In this document: piece after piece, positions 18,501 to 27,211 of the stretch
Layout: every line of letters begins with the position of its first letter
Numbering within the stretch: position 1 is the stretch's first letter
Source of the DNA: Collimonas arenae
Lineage (GTDB): Bacteria > Pseudomonadota > Gammaproteobacteria > Burkholderiales > Burkholderiaceae_D
Assembly (NCBI RefSeq): GCF_001584165.1
Contig: NZ_CP013233.1
Coordinates: 1,488,001 to 1,552,000 of the forward strand
Reading direction: 5' to 3'
DNA: 64,000 nucleotides
Position numbers and translations under genes: made by a program
Notes under the pieces: generated by a model
Database searches by the model: none
What the model saw: the letters and a program-made list of their open reading frames with translations, nothing else
Told to the model about the DNA's origin: nothing

Positions 18501-19433
18501 ATGAATAAATTCGCATTTGTTTTCCCGGGCCAGGGCTCGCAAGCCGTTGGCATGTTGAACGGCTTCGCCAACAATCAGGTGGTGAAAGATACTGTGGCGG
18601 AGGCTTCCGAGGCCTTGCAGTTTGATCTCGGTAAATTGATTGCCGAAGGGCCGAAAGAAGAGCTGGACCTGACAACCAATACCCAGCCGGTGATGTTGAC
18701 TGCGGCGGTTGCCTATTATCGTGCGTGGCTGGCTGCGGGCGGTGCTGCGCCGTCGCTGGTAGCGGGTCATAGTCTTGGCGAATATTCTGCGTTGGTTGCT
18801 GCTGGCGTGATTGCTTTCAAGGATGCGGTTCCACTGGTGCGTTTTCGTGCGCAAGCCATGCAGCAGGCGGTTCCGGTCGGGCAGGGCGGCATGGCCGTCA
18901 TCCTCGGTTTGTCGGACGACGACGTGCGCGCAGTATGCCAGGCTGCGGCGCAAGGCGAAGTTGTCGAGGCGGTGAATTTCAATGCGCCGGCGCAGGTCGT
19001 CATCGCCGGCCACAAGGGAGCGATTGAGCGCGCCTGCGTTGCCGCCAAGGAAAAAGGTGCGAAACGTGCCTTGCCATTGCCGGTTTCGGCCCCATTTCAT
19101 TCCTCGCTGTTGAAGCCGGCGTCGGATCGCTTGCGTGAGTACATGCAGGAACTGACTTTCTCGGTGCCGCAAATTGCATTGATCAACAATGTTGACGTGG
19201 CGATCGTCAACGACCCGCAAGCCATCAAGGACGCGCTGGTGCGTCAGGCGGCCAGCCCGGTGCGCTGGGTTGAGACGGTCCAGAAAATTGCCGGCGAAGG
19301 TATCAGCCATGTGGTCGAGTGTGGACCGGGCAAGGTTCTTGCTGGTTTGACCAAGCGTATTAACGATGGATTGATTAGCGAAGCGATTGTCGATCAGGCA
19401 TCGCTGGATAAAATGTTGGAGACATTGAAGTGA
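18501..19433 (+). CDS. fabD: malonyl-CoA:ACP transacylase FabD
   Basis: 310 residues. FabD loads malonyl groups from CoA onto ACP. FVFPGQGSQAVGML begins the protein; the nucleophile Ser91 lies in AGHSLGEYSALVA, the arginine in VRFRAQAMQ and the histidine in PVSAPFHSSLLKP. The stop overlaps the GTG start of fabG by 4 bases. Confidence 0.98.
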   Translation: MNKFAFVFPGQGSQAVGMLNGFANNQVVKDTVAEASEALQFDLGKLIAEGPKEELDLTTNTQPVMLTAAVAYYRAWLAAGGAAPSLVAGHSLGEYSALVAAGVIAFKDAVPLVRFRAQAMQQAVPVGQGGMAVILGLSDDDVRAVCQAAAQGEVVEAVNFNAPAQVVIAGHKGAIERACVAAKEKGAKRALPLPVSAPFHSSLLKPASDRLREYMQELTFSVPQIALINNVDVAIVNDPQAIKDALVRQAASPVRWVETVQKIAGEGISHVVECGPGKVLAGLTKRINDGLISEAIVDQASLDKMLETLK

Positions 19434-20200
19434 CCTCACAAAATTCAGTTGTACAGGATCTGGACGGCCAGGTCGCCCTGGTGACCGGTGCGTCGCGCGG
19501 TATTGGGCGCGCCATTGCACTGGAGTTGCTCAAGCGTGGTGCGAAGGTCGTCGGCACGGCGACTTCGGAGTCTGGTGCGACGGCAATCGGCGAATATCTG
19601 GAAGCCAGCCAGCCGGGCAGGGGGCGTGGCATCGTATTGAATGTCAACGATGCGGAGGCTTGCCACGCTGCAATCGAGTTTACCCAGAAAGAGTTCGGTG
19701 GACTGTCGATTCTGGTCAATAACGCGGGCATTACCCAGGACCAATTGGCGATGCGGATGAAGGATGAAGAGTGGGATTCGGTGATTGCGACTAATCTTAC
19801 GGCTGTCGGCCGTTTGTCGCGCGCGGTCCTGCGTGGCATGATGAAGGCCAAGCATGGCCGTATCATCAATATCACGTCGGTAGTCGGCTCGGCCGGCAAT
19901 CCAGGTCAGATGAATTATGCGGCTGCCAAGGCTGGCGTATCCGGCATGAGCCGTGCGCTGGCGCGTGAGATCGGTAGTCGTAACATCACGGTCAATTGCG
20001 TTGCGCCAGGCTTTATCGATACCGATATGACCAAGGCTCTAAGTGAGCAGCAGACTGCTTCCCTGCTGCAACAGATTCCGCTGGGGCGCTTGGGTGCTGC
20101 TGAGGATATCGCTGCTGCAGTTGCTTTTTTGGCATCTTCGCAAGCGGCATACATCACTGGCACCACGCTGCACGTCAATGGCGGCATGTACATGAGTTGA
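19430..20200 (+). CDS. fabG: 3-oxoacyl-ACP reductase FabG
   Basis: 256 residues from a GTG that overlaps the fabD stop. An NADPH-dependent short-chain dehydrogenase that reduces 3-ketoacyl-ACP. The Rossmann motif TGASRGIGRAIA is near residue 18, NNAGIT near 100, the catalytic Ser in ITSVVGSAG, and Y-x-x-x-K in NYAAAKAGVSGM. The ending ITGTTLHVNGGMYMS is standard. About 12 residues longer at the N-terminus than E. coli FabG (244). Confidence 0.98.
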   Translation: MTSQNSVVQDLDGQVALVTGASRGIGRAIALELLKRGAKVVGTATSESGATAIGEYLEASQPGRGRGIVLNVNDAEACHAAIEFTQKEFGGLSILVNNAGITQDQLAMRMKDEEWDSVIATNLTAVGRLSRAVLRGMMKAKHGRIINITSVVGSAGNPGQMNYAAAKAGVSGMSRALAREIGSRNITVNCVAPGFIDTDMTKALSEQQTASLLQQIPLGRLGAAEDIAAAVAFLASSQAAYITGTTLHVNGGMYMS

Positions 20201-20371
20201 TTTTGGCTTCGCCAGTATGGCGGCCAATTTGAAAATTCGATGTAAGTAGTACCTATTTAGACATTTTTGGCGTTGTTTTATTAATTATTAAAGACAAATG
20301 CTGAAAGTGAATTTTCAATGCGCAAACCTGCTAAAATGCGCGCACTTTCTGTAACCTAATGGAGGCATCAC

Positions 20372-20614
20372 ATGTCCGATATCGAACAACGCGTTAAAAA
20401 AATCGTCGCTGAGCAACTGGGCGTCGCAGAAGCTGACATCAAGACCGAATCGTCGTTTGTTAACGATCTGGGTGCAGATTCGCTCGACACCGTGGAATTG
20501 GTGATGGCACTGGAAGATGAGTTCGAAATGGAAATCCCTGACGAACAAGCTGAAAAGATCACTACAGTGCAACAAGCTATTGATTACGCCAAGGCCCACG
20601 TTAAGGCGGCCTAA
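20372..20614 (+). CDS. acpP: acyl carrier protein
   Basis: 80 residues, acidic. The phosphopantetheine site is Ser37 in [12 protein letters not shown], modified by AcpS (encoded at 35219). It carries the growing acyl chain. The 171-bp gap from fabG holds a TAAAAT hexamer at about 20332, so acpP likely has its own strong promoter. GGAGG stands 8 bp before the ATG. Confidence 0.99.
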   Translation: MSDIEQRVKKIVAEQLGVAEADIKTESSFVNDLGADSLDTVELVMALEDEFEMEIPDEQAEKITTVQQAIDYAKAHVKAA

Positions 20615-20644
20615 GCTAGCTTTGAACGTATCCAGGAGAACCGC

Positions 20645-21886
20645 TTGAGCCGCACACGTGAACGTCGCGTTGTGATCACTGGCCTGGGTTGCATTTCACC
20701 GGTCGGCAATACGATTGCCGATGCGTGGAGTGCGATTATCTCAGGCAAATCAGGGATCGCAACCATCACCAAGTTTGATGCCTCCGCTTTTTCCACGCAT
20801 TTTGCGGGAGAAGTAAAGGGCTTCAATATCGAAGATTACATTCCCGCCAAAGAAGCACGGCATATGGATACCTTTATCCACTATGGCATGGCTGCGGGGA
20901 TGCAGGCGATGCAAGACAGCGGTCTCGAAGTGACCGAAGCCAATGCTGAACGGATCGGTGTCATCATCGGCTCCGGCATTGGTGGCTTGCCGTTGATTGA
21001 ACAAACACATGCCGAACTGACCGCTCGCGGTCCTCGGCGGATCAGTCCGTTTTTTATCCCGGCATCGATCATTAACATGATTTCGGGTAACTTGTCGATC
21101 AAATATGGTCTCAAGGGGCCGAATCTGGCGATAGTGACGGCTTGCACCACCGGTTTGCATTGTATCGGTGCGGCCGGGCGCATGATTCAGTACGGCGATG
21201 CCGATGTCATGATTGCCGGTGGCGCTGAATCAAGCGTTTCTCCGCTTGGTGTCGGTGGTTTCGCTTCGGCCCGTGCCCTGTCGTCGCGTAATGACGATCC
21301 CGCTACGGCATCGCGTCCGTGGGACAAGGATCGCGATGGTTTCGTGCTGGGAGAAGGGGCTGGCGTGCTGGTGCTCGAAGAGTACGAGCATGCCAAGGCG
21401 CGCGGCGCCAAGATATACGCGGAACTGCTCGGCTTCGGCATGAGCGGCGATGCTTATCACATGACTGCGCCGAGCCTGGATGGTCCGCGTCGTTGTGTCG
21501 GAAATGCGTTGCGCGATGCGGGTGTCAATCCTGACCAGGTTCAGTACTTGAATGCACACGGAACTTCGACTCCGTTGGGCGACAAGAACGAAACTGAAGC
21601 GATCAAGGCTGCTTTCGGCGATCATGCCTACAAACTGGTTGTGAATTCGACCAAGTCAATGACTGGTCACCTGTTGGGTGGTGCGGGTGGTTTGGAGTCG
21701 GTTTTCACCGTATTGGCTTTGCATAACCAGATTTCGCCGCCGACGACAAATATTTTCAACCAGGATCCAGAGTGTGATCTTGATTACTGTGCCAATACGG
21801 CACGGGACATGAAAATTGACATCGCAGTCAAAAACTCATTCGGTTTTGGTGGCACGAATGGCACCTTGGTTTTTGGCAAAATCTAG
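20645..21886 (+). CDS. fabF: beta-ketoacyl-ACP synthase II FabF
   Basis: 413 residues from a TTG start with CAGGAGAA at good spacing; no in-frame ATG lies near. It elongates acyl-ACP with malonyl-ACP. The nucleophile is Cys167 in [12 protein letters not shown], the two histidines are in [11 protein letters not shown] and [12 protein letters not shown], and the protein ends [17 protein letters not shown]. Immediately followed by a strong terminator, so it ends the fab operon. Confidence 0.98.
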   Translation: MSRTRERRVVITGLGCISPVGNTIADAWSAIISGKSGIATITKFDASAFSTHFAGEVKGFNIEDYIPAKEARHMDTFIHYGMAAGMQAMQDSGLEVTEANAERIGVIIGSGIGGLPLIEQTHAELTARGPRRISPFFIPASIINMISGNLSIKYGLKGPNLAIVTACTTGLHCIGAAGRMIQYGDADVMIAGGAESSVSPLGVGGFASARALSSRNDDPATASRPWDKDRDGFVLGEGAGVLVLEEYEHAKARGAKIYAELLGFGMSGDAYHMTAPSLDGPRRCVGNALRDAGVNPDQVQYLNAHGTSTPLGDKNETEAIKAAFGDHAYKLVVNSTKSMTGHLLGGAGGLESVFTVLALHNQISPPTTNIFNQDPECDLDYCANTARDMKIDIAVKNSFGFGGTNGTLVFGKI

Positions 21887-21898
21887 TATTATGCAAGA

Positions 21899-21938
21899 TT
21901 CGAGCCGTCATCTCAGGATGACGGCTCGAAATTTTTTA
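21899..21938 (+). terminator. strong intrinsic terminator after fabF
   Basis: Perfect 14-bp stem (21899-21912 and 21917-21930) closing a TCAG loop, followed by ATTTTTT. One of the best terminators in the window; it ends the plsX-fabF operon. Confidence 0.95.
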
Positions 21939-21952
21939 TAAAGCTTGCCATC

Positions 21953-22438
21953 ATGTCGATCGCCGTATCTGCGATGATTCGACCATCCAGGATGTTACTG
22001 TTCATGGTAGGCGGATTGTGTTCGCTGGTCGGACTATCCGGCGTTTTGATTGTGGCAGGCGTCGTTGGTAACCTGATGTTGGTCGAGCGCCTGGTGTTGG
22101 CATTTACTTGCCTGGCGGCGGCCTTGTATGGCCTGTTTCGCTACACTAGCGCAAGTCGATCGGTTCGGATCGATATTTCTGCAGCCGGTCAAATCCGGAT
22201 TGCGGACGCCATGCCCGCAACGAGCGGGAATACCCCGGTGCATGTGTCGGCAAACGCATATTTGCTGCAAGGCACTACTCTCTGGTCACATTTGCTGCTA
22301 TTACGTCTTCGATTAGATAGCGGCTCAGTCAGAACAATCGCTATACTGCCTGATTGTGTTCCTAATGATACTTTTAGAGTTTTGTCCGTGGCGTGTCGAT
22401 GGATTTCGATGCGTACAGACAAGATGGAGCCCGATTGA
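21953..22438 (+). CDS. small two-helix inner-membrane protein, YgfX/CptA-like (tentative)
   Basis: 161 residues. Two adjacent hydrophobic helices (about 14-37 and 44-62) form a hairpin, followed by a soluble C-terminal domain with WSHLLLLRLRLDSGSVRTIAILPDCVPNDTFRVLSV. This arrangement, and the L-P-D-S/C-x-x-x-D-x-F-R pattern, resembles the YgfX (CptA) family. E. coli YgfX is reported to act on cytoskeletal proteins MreB and FtsZ; no SdhE (YgfY/CptB) partner is next to it here. It lies between the fabF terminator and rpoE. Assignment rests on pattern memory only. Confidence 0.55.
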   Translation: MSIAVSAMIRPSRMLLFMVGGLCSLVGLSGVLIVAGVVGNLMLVERLVLAFTCLAAALYGLFRYTSASRSVRIDISAAGQIRIADAMPATSGNTPVHVSANAYLLQGTTLWSHLLLLRLRLDSGSVRTIAILPDCVPNDTFRVLSVACRWISMRTDKMEPD

Positions 22439-22462
22439 TTGGGTAATGAATAGCTGTTTGTT

Positions 22463-22489
22463 GAAATTATGTTATTGGTTCCAGTCTAC
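22463..22489 (+). promoter_or_regulatory. possible sigma-E (RpoE) autoregulatory promoter
   Basis: GAAATT (22463-22468), 16-bp spacer, TCTAC (22485-22489), compared with the sigma-E pattern GAACTT-N16-TCTNA. It lies 45 bp before the rpoE start. RpoE operons are commonly self-activated. Two positions deviate. Confidence 0.4.
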
Positions 22490-22533
22490 GTTCGGGTCCA
22501 CAAGCTAGTCGCAAAAAAACAAGGGAATGTGGA

Positions 22534-23136
22534 TTGACGACAGAACGCGAAATTGATCAACTGCTTGTCGAGCGCGTACAGCGTGGCGATAAGAAGGCGT
22601 TCGAGCTCTTGGTTGTTAAATACCAACGCAAGCTGATGCGTCTTGTTTCGCGGCTGGTGCGCGATCAGGCAGAAGCTGAGGATGTTGTGCAGGAAGCCTT
22701 TATCAAGGCATACCGGGCACTGCCTCAGTTCAGGGGCGATTCTGCCTTTTATACCTGGTTGTATCGAATTGGCATTAATACCGCCAAGAACTATCTTGTG
22801 ACCCAGGGCCGTAGGGCTCCGACCTCCACCGAAGCAAATTCAGAGGAAGCAGAAACTTTTGACGACGGCGAGCAACTAAGGGATATAAACACTCCTGAAT
22901 CTTTGCTGGCAACCAAGCAGATAGCGCAAACTGTGAATACTGCAATGGAGGCTTTGCCGACGGAATTGCGTACGGCGATTACCTTGCGCGAGATTGAGGG
23001 GTTAAGTTATGACGAAATTGCTGAAGCAATGGGATGTCCGATAGGTACGGTACGCAGTCGAATATTTAGGGCACGGGAAGCTATCGCAGACAAGTTGAGG
23101 CCGTTGCTGGGGACGGCCATCGACAAACGTTGGTAA
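22534..23136 (+). CDS. rpoE: RNA polymerase sigma factor RpoE (AlgU type)
   Basis: 200 residues from TTG 22534, with AAGGGAA upstream. This ECF sigma factor controls the envelope stress response. Region 2 is near-canonical (DVVQEAFIKAYRALPQFRGDSAFYTWLYRIGINTAKNYLV contains the -10-binding helices), and region 4 contains LREIEGLSYDEIAEAMGCPIGTVRSRIFRAREAI, the -35-binding helix-turn-helix. It heads the rpoE-rseA-rseB-mucD operon and would be held by RseA at the membrane. Confidence 0.97.
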   Translation: MTTEREIDQLLVERVQRGDKKAFELLVVKYQRKLMRLVSRLVRDQAEAEDVVQEAFIKAYRALPQFRGDSAFYTWLYRIGINTAKNYLVTQGRRAPTSTEANSEEAETFDDGEQLRDINTPESLLATKQIAQTVNTAMEALPTELRTAITLREIEGLSYDEIAEAMGCPIGTVRSRIFRAREAIADKLRPLLGTAIDKRW

Positions 23137-23195
23137 AAAAAAGATAGTGGTTTTTCGGGAACGAAGGGGTTGGCCAGGTTTTAACTAGGTGACTT

Positions 23196-23828
23196 ATGAA
23201 TACCAAAGAAATGACCCAAGAGCAGATTTCTGCCTTGGCTGACGGGGAGTTATCCAATGCCTACGTGGATATGGCGTTGGCGGCTTTGCGTCAAACGGAA
23301 GGCCGCGATACATGGGACGTATACCACCAGATTGGTGATATCTTGCGCTCCGATGATATGGCGTTGACAATGAGCTCCGATTTTTCCGCCCGTATGGCGG
23401 CGCGGCTCGATGCGGAACCTGTCTATATTGCCGCGCCTCTGGCCGCTGCTGCTGCTGCTGCTCCTCAGCACGAATCCGAGCAGATTGCGATCGGCGGCGG
23501 CCAGCCTGTTCGTTTCGGCAGTACTCGTACCCGACGTACGATCAAGCGCTTTGCATTGCCGGGGATGGCTGCTGCGGCAGTAGCCGCTGCGGCGTTCATC
23601 ATCTCGCCGCAAATCATGGTGGCTAACAGCCCGTCGCCGGCGGCTGTAGCGACGCCGCAACTGGCATTGGCATCGGCAAGCGATGTACATGCCGCGCATG
23701 CCGGCGAAGTGCTGCGTGATCCGCGGATGGATGAATATCTGTTGGCACACCAGCGTTTCTCTCCTTCTTTATACAGCGCTGCGCAATATGCGCGTTCCGC
23801 TACATTTGCACCTGATGCTGATAAATAA
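23196..23828 (+). CDS. rseA: anti-sigma-E factor RseA/MucA
   Basis: 210 residues. The N-terminal cytoplasmic domain begins EQISALADGELSNAYVDMAL and WDVYHQIGDILRSDD, the RseA fold that clamps RpoE. A basic stretch (TRTRRTIKRF) precedes one membrane helix at about 122-140 (Ala-rich), and the rest is a periplasmic tail. Family members are cut by DegS/AlgW and RseP on envelope stress. It follows rpoE by 59 bp and is followed by rseB after one base. Confidence 0.9.
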   Translation: MNTKEMTQEQISALADGELSNAYVDMALAALRQTEGRDTWDVYHQIGDILRSDDMALTMSSDFSARMAARLDAEPVYIAAPLAAAAAAAPQHESEQIAIGGGQPVRFGSTRTRRTIKRFALPGMAAAAVAAAAFIISPQIMVANSPSPAAVATPQLALASASDVHAAHAGEVLRDPRMDEYLLAHQRFSPSLYSAAQYARSATFAPDADK

Positions 23829-23829
23829 T

Positions 23830-24848
23830 ATGCGGCAGACACAGGTCTTGCTTCGGGTTGTCATCCTTTTGTCGACATGTATCATGCTTTCCGCGTATGC
23901 GGAAGGCACCGATACAGCGAAAGTCACCGACAAACAGGAGGCACAGGCCCTGTTAAAAAAATCCAGTCGGCAGCGCAGAAGTTGAATTATTCCGGCACCT
24001 TCATTTACCAGCAGTCGAACCAGATTCGGACTTCGCGCATTACCCATGTGCTTGAAGGTCGGAATGAGATAGAAAAGCTCGAAATCCTGGACGGACAGCC
24101 GCGCGAATATATTCGTCGTAATGAGGATGTCACCTGCTATATTCCGGAAACTAAAACCAAGCTGGTCGAGAAGCGCGTCACGCAAGATGCATTTCCAGCC
24201 ATTCTGGCGGCGCTACCGGCGGATCTGACTGATTACTACGACGTGAAAATGGGCGAGACCGGGCGTGTTGCCGGGTTCGATTGCCAGGCTGTTCTGTTAG
24301 AGCCAAAAGACAATATGCGCTATGGCTACAAGCTGTGGGCAGAAAAAAATACCGGGTTGCTGTTGCGTGCGCAGACGTTGAATGGCAAGAATGAGATCGT
24401 CGAGCAGATTTCCTTTACGCAGATCGGCATCGGTAACGTTGATCACAATCATTTGAAGTCGAGTTTCGGCAATACCAATGGCTGGCATGTCGAAAGCAGT
24501 GTGATGAACCCGGCTAACTTGAACGAGTGGACGGTGACCGGCATGCCGGTCGGGTTCAAAAAGGTGCGTGAGCTCAAGCGCATGGTGACCGATGCGCCAG
24601 CTTCGAATAATGCAGTTAGCCAGGTGACGCGACGTGAAGTGTCGCAGCTGGTCTTTTCCGACGGACTGGCCGCGATTTCAATATTTATTGAGCCGGGCAG
24701 TCAAAGTCGCACTGAAGGCTCCTTGCAGCAGGGAGCGTTGAATATCGTGGGCAAGCGTCAGGGCGACTATTGGCTGACGATTGTCGGTGAGGTGCCATCG
24801 GCCGCGATCAGGCAAGTGGCGAATTCGATTGAACTCAAAAACAAATAA
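23830..24848 (+). CDS. rseB: sigma-E regulator RseB/MucB (frame break at an A7 run)
   Basis: RseB is a periplasmic protein that protects RseA from proteolysis and senses lipoprotein or LPS signals. An ATG at 23830 starts a clear signal peptide (MRQTQVLLRVVILLSTCI, cleavage about at AYA) and runs to QEAQALLKK. In the same frame it then stops at once, but the next frame continues IQSAAQKLNYSGTFIYQQ through the MucB/RseB N-domain and C-domain to GEVPSAAIRQVANSIELKNK. The junction is TTA AAA AAA TCC at 23953-23964: seven A. Adding one A, or slipping back one base at A-AAA-AAA, joins the halves into a 339-residue protein of normal length. Confidence 0.88.
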
Positions 24849-24854
24849 AACTCC

Positions 24855-26357
24855 ATGACTATGAAGATGTTACGTTCTGCTCGTTACGTTTTATCTGCAA
24901 TGGTTGTCGGCGCGACAGCCACTTTTTTTGTTCCTGCGATGGTTGGCGTCGGTCCTGTAGCGGTGGCTGCGCCGTTGTCGGGTTTGCCTGACTTTACCGA
25001 GATCGTTGAAAAAACCGGTCCTGCTGTCGTTAATATCCGCACCACCGAAAGAGTGAAGTCTGGTTCTTCGCAAGGTGATGCGGATGATCCAAGCGACGCG
25101 GAGATGCAGGAGTTTTTCCGGCGTTTCTTCGGTGTTCCTATTCCGGGAAAGCCAAGCCCGCAAGCGCCAAGTCCGCGCGGACGCAAGGGTGATCCGAAGC
25201 AGCAGGAAGAAGTGCCGCGTGGCGTCGGTTCCGGTTTTGTCATTTCGGCAGACGGTTACGTGATGACCAACGCCCATGTGATCGATGGTGCCAGCGATGT
25301 CTACGTGACGCTGACGGACAAGCGGGAGTTCAAGGCCAAGGTCATCGGCGCAGATACGCGTACCGATGTTGCGCTGTTGAAGATCGATGGCAAGAGTCTG
25401 CCGCTTTTGGTCATGGGCGATTCTGACAAGATCAAGGTCGGCGAGTGGGTGCTGGCGATCGGTTCGCCGTTCGGTCTGGAAAATACCGTGACGGCAGGGA
25501 TTGTCTCGGCAAAAGCGCGCGATACCGGCGATTACCTGCCTCTGATCCAAACTGATGTTGCGGTTAATCCTGGCAACTCCGGTGGCCCGCTGATCAATTT
25601 GCGCGGTGAAGTGGTGGGTATCAATTCCCAGATCTACAGCCGTTCAGGCGGCTTCATGGGCATCTCGTTTGCGGTGCCTATCGATGAGGCGATGCGCGTT
25701 TCCGAGCAGTTGAAAACATCCGGCAAGGTAACGCGTGGCCGTATCGGCGTGCAAATCGGCGAGGTGACCAAGGATGTGGCTGAATCGCTCGGTTTGCCGA
25801 AAGCTGAGGGTGCGCTGGTTGCTCGGGTTGAACCGGATGGCCCTGCTGCGAAGGCCGGGTTGCAGGCTGGCGATATCATCCTGAAGTTCAATGGTACGGC
25901 AATTGACAAGGCGAGCGATTTGCCGCGTCTGGTCGGCAATACCAAGCCTGGCGTGCGTGGCACACTCACTGTGTGGCGCAAGGGTAGCAACCGCGATTTC
26001 TCGGTGACGATTGCCGAGCTCGCTGCAGACAAGGTGGCGACTAATTCGGATGAGGACAAGAAGCCGAAGAAGGAGCAAGTGGCAAATGCGCTGGGATTGA
26101 TTGTTAGCGATTTGAGTGATGCGAGAAAGAAAGAGCTCGGCATCGATGGCGGTATCCAAGTTGATTCGGCCGAAGGCAGCGCCGCGCGGGTCGGTTTGCT
26201 TCCCGGCGACGTGATCCAGCGTTTGAACAACACCGATATCAAGGATGCCAAGCAATTCAACGCGCTGGTAGCCAAGCTGGAGCCGAAGAAGATGGCGGTG
26301 CTGCTGGTGCGTCGTGGCGAGTCCTCACAATTCGTGCCGTTGCGTCCAGCTAACTGA
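24855..26357 (+). CDS. mucD: periplasmic serine protease DegP/MucD
   Basis: 500 residues with an N-terminal signal peptide (about 1-39). HtrA-family protease and chaperone that clears misfolded envelope proteins. The trypsin-like triad is His141 (MTNAHVIDGA), Asp171 (RTDVALLKID) and Ser242 (NPGNSGGPLIN). Two PDZ domains follow, about 285-385 (GRIGVQIGEVT...) and 410-495. The long Q-linker region 70-120 between strand 1 and the protease core is charged and Pro-rich. It is the fourth gene of the sigma-E operon, the AlgU-MucA-MucB-MucD arrangement of pseudomonads and betaproteobacteria. Confidence 0.96.
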   Translation: MTMKMLRSARYVLSAMVVGATATFFVPAMVGVGPVAVAAPLSGLPDFTEIVEKTGPAVVNIRTTERVKSGSSQGDADDPSDAEMQEFFRRFFGVPIPGKPSPQAPSPRGRKGDPKQQEEVPRGVGSGFVISADGYVMTNAHVIDGASDVYVTLTDKREFKAKVIGADTRTDVALLKIDGKSLPLLVMGDSDKIKVGEWVLAIGSPFGLENTVTAGIVSAKARDTGDYLPLIQTDVAVNPGNSGGPLINLRGEVVGINSQIYSRSGGFMGISFAVPIDEAMRVSEQLKTSGKVTRGRIGVQIGEVTKDVAESLGLPKAEGALVARVEPDGPAAKAGLQAGDIILKFNGTAIDKASDLPRLVGNTKPGVRGTLTVWRKGSNRDFSVTIAELAADKVATNSDEDKKPKKEQVANALGLIVSDLSDARKKELGIDGGIQVDSAEGSAARVGLLPGDVIQRLNNTDIKDAKQFNALVAKLEPKKMAVLLVRRGESSQFVPLRPAN

Positions 26358-26379
26358 TATAGGTAAATTGCTTTGCCCG

Positions 26380-26417
26380 GAGCTGCAGATCGTCGAGGTC
26401 TGCAGCTCTTTATTTTG
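26380..26417 (+). terminator. intrinsic terminator after mucD
   Basis: Perfect 10-bp stem GAGCTGCAGA / TCTGCAGCTC (26380-26389, 26399-26408), 9-base loop, then TTTATTTT. It should end most rpoE operon transcripts before the glutaredoxin-like gene. Confidence 0.85.
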
Positions 26418-26439
26418 CTTGCTTCCAAAAGGAATGTTG

Positions 26440-26712
26440 ATGCCGAAGCCGCACTTTATTTTGTATGGTCGTTCGTATTGCCATCTTTGTGACGACATGC
26501 TGCAGGCGTTGCTGGCTTTGCGAGGGCCGGATGAGCATAGTGTGGATTGGTTTACCGTCGATGTCATCGATGTCGATGGGGATACCGAGCTGGTCGCCCG
26601 TTACGACGAACTGGTGCCGGTACTGGTCGGTTGTGCGGATGACCAGCCGCAGTTGCAACTTTGTCATTATTTCCTTGATGTGGAGCAGGTAAGGGGGTTT
26701 TTGGCGGGTTAA
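26440..26712 (+). CDS. glutaredoxin-like (DUF836-type) protein
   Basis: 90 residues from ATG 26440, chosen because AAAGGA lies 6 bp upstream; ATG 26434 sits directly on that site. A thioredoxin-fold protein with a C-x-x-C redox site in LYGRSYCHLCDDML and a VPVLVG cis-Pro loop. Such proteins are typically encoded between mucD and lepA in betaproteobacteria; the partner is unknown. Confidence 0.88.
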   Translation: MPKPHFILYGRSYCHLCDDMLQALLALRGPDEHSVDWFTVDVIDVDGDTELVARYDELVPVLVGCADDQPQLQLCHYFLDVEQVRGFLAG

Positions 26713-27211
26713 GCCAATTGTTGCTGCTCAGGCTCGGTGATCGGAATGGGTATGGGCGTGCCAATTATTCTGGAGGCATCAAAGTGACTGCATATTTTGC
26801 ATACTCCTGCGAAAGTTATGAAAAAAGCCTGTCGTATCCCTGCTTTCAATGGCTTTGTTGCATACATGGTGGAGTATGCAGATAACTTGCTTTGCTTGCT
26901 ATACTGTTGAGGAAAATCCCGAGGCCTTTGATTTGTCGGTTTTCCCACCTGAAATCCGGTAAAATGGCGGCACTGAATAACCTGTCATAAAAGGCGCTCG
27001 CCTGGGACACAGGTGCAGTGTTTCGTACTTTCCGGCATATAACAGTTCGTCTTTTTGCCCCATACGGCGTTGCGCATCCTTTCGATAGTTCACTATCGCT
27101 CAGGTGCGTACCCAGTCTGGAACAAAAAACCATCCTTTTATTTGCGCCAACAAGTACAAGGCACCGCACTGGGCCCGGCTCAGAGCGCTTTTTTTGTAAT
27201 CGCGTCTGTCA
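26713..27211. other. lepA upstream region with repeats and promoter elements
   Basis: 499 bp without a convincing gene. It holds a 10-bp inverted repeat TGCATACTCC (about 26798) / GGAGTATGCA (about 26871) flanking a 60-bp AT-rich segment, a TAAAAT hexamer at about 26961 as the best -10 for lepA, and a short hairpin CGATAGT/ACTATCG (about 27084-27099). An AGCGC followed by seven T lies near 27187-27197, just upstream of the lepA start, and might be an attenuator; this is weak. Confidence 0.45.
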
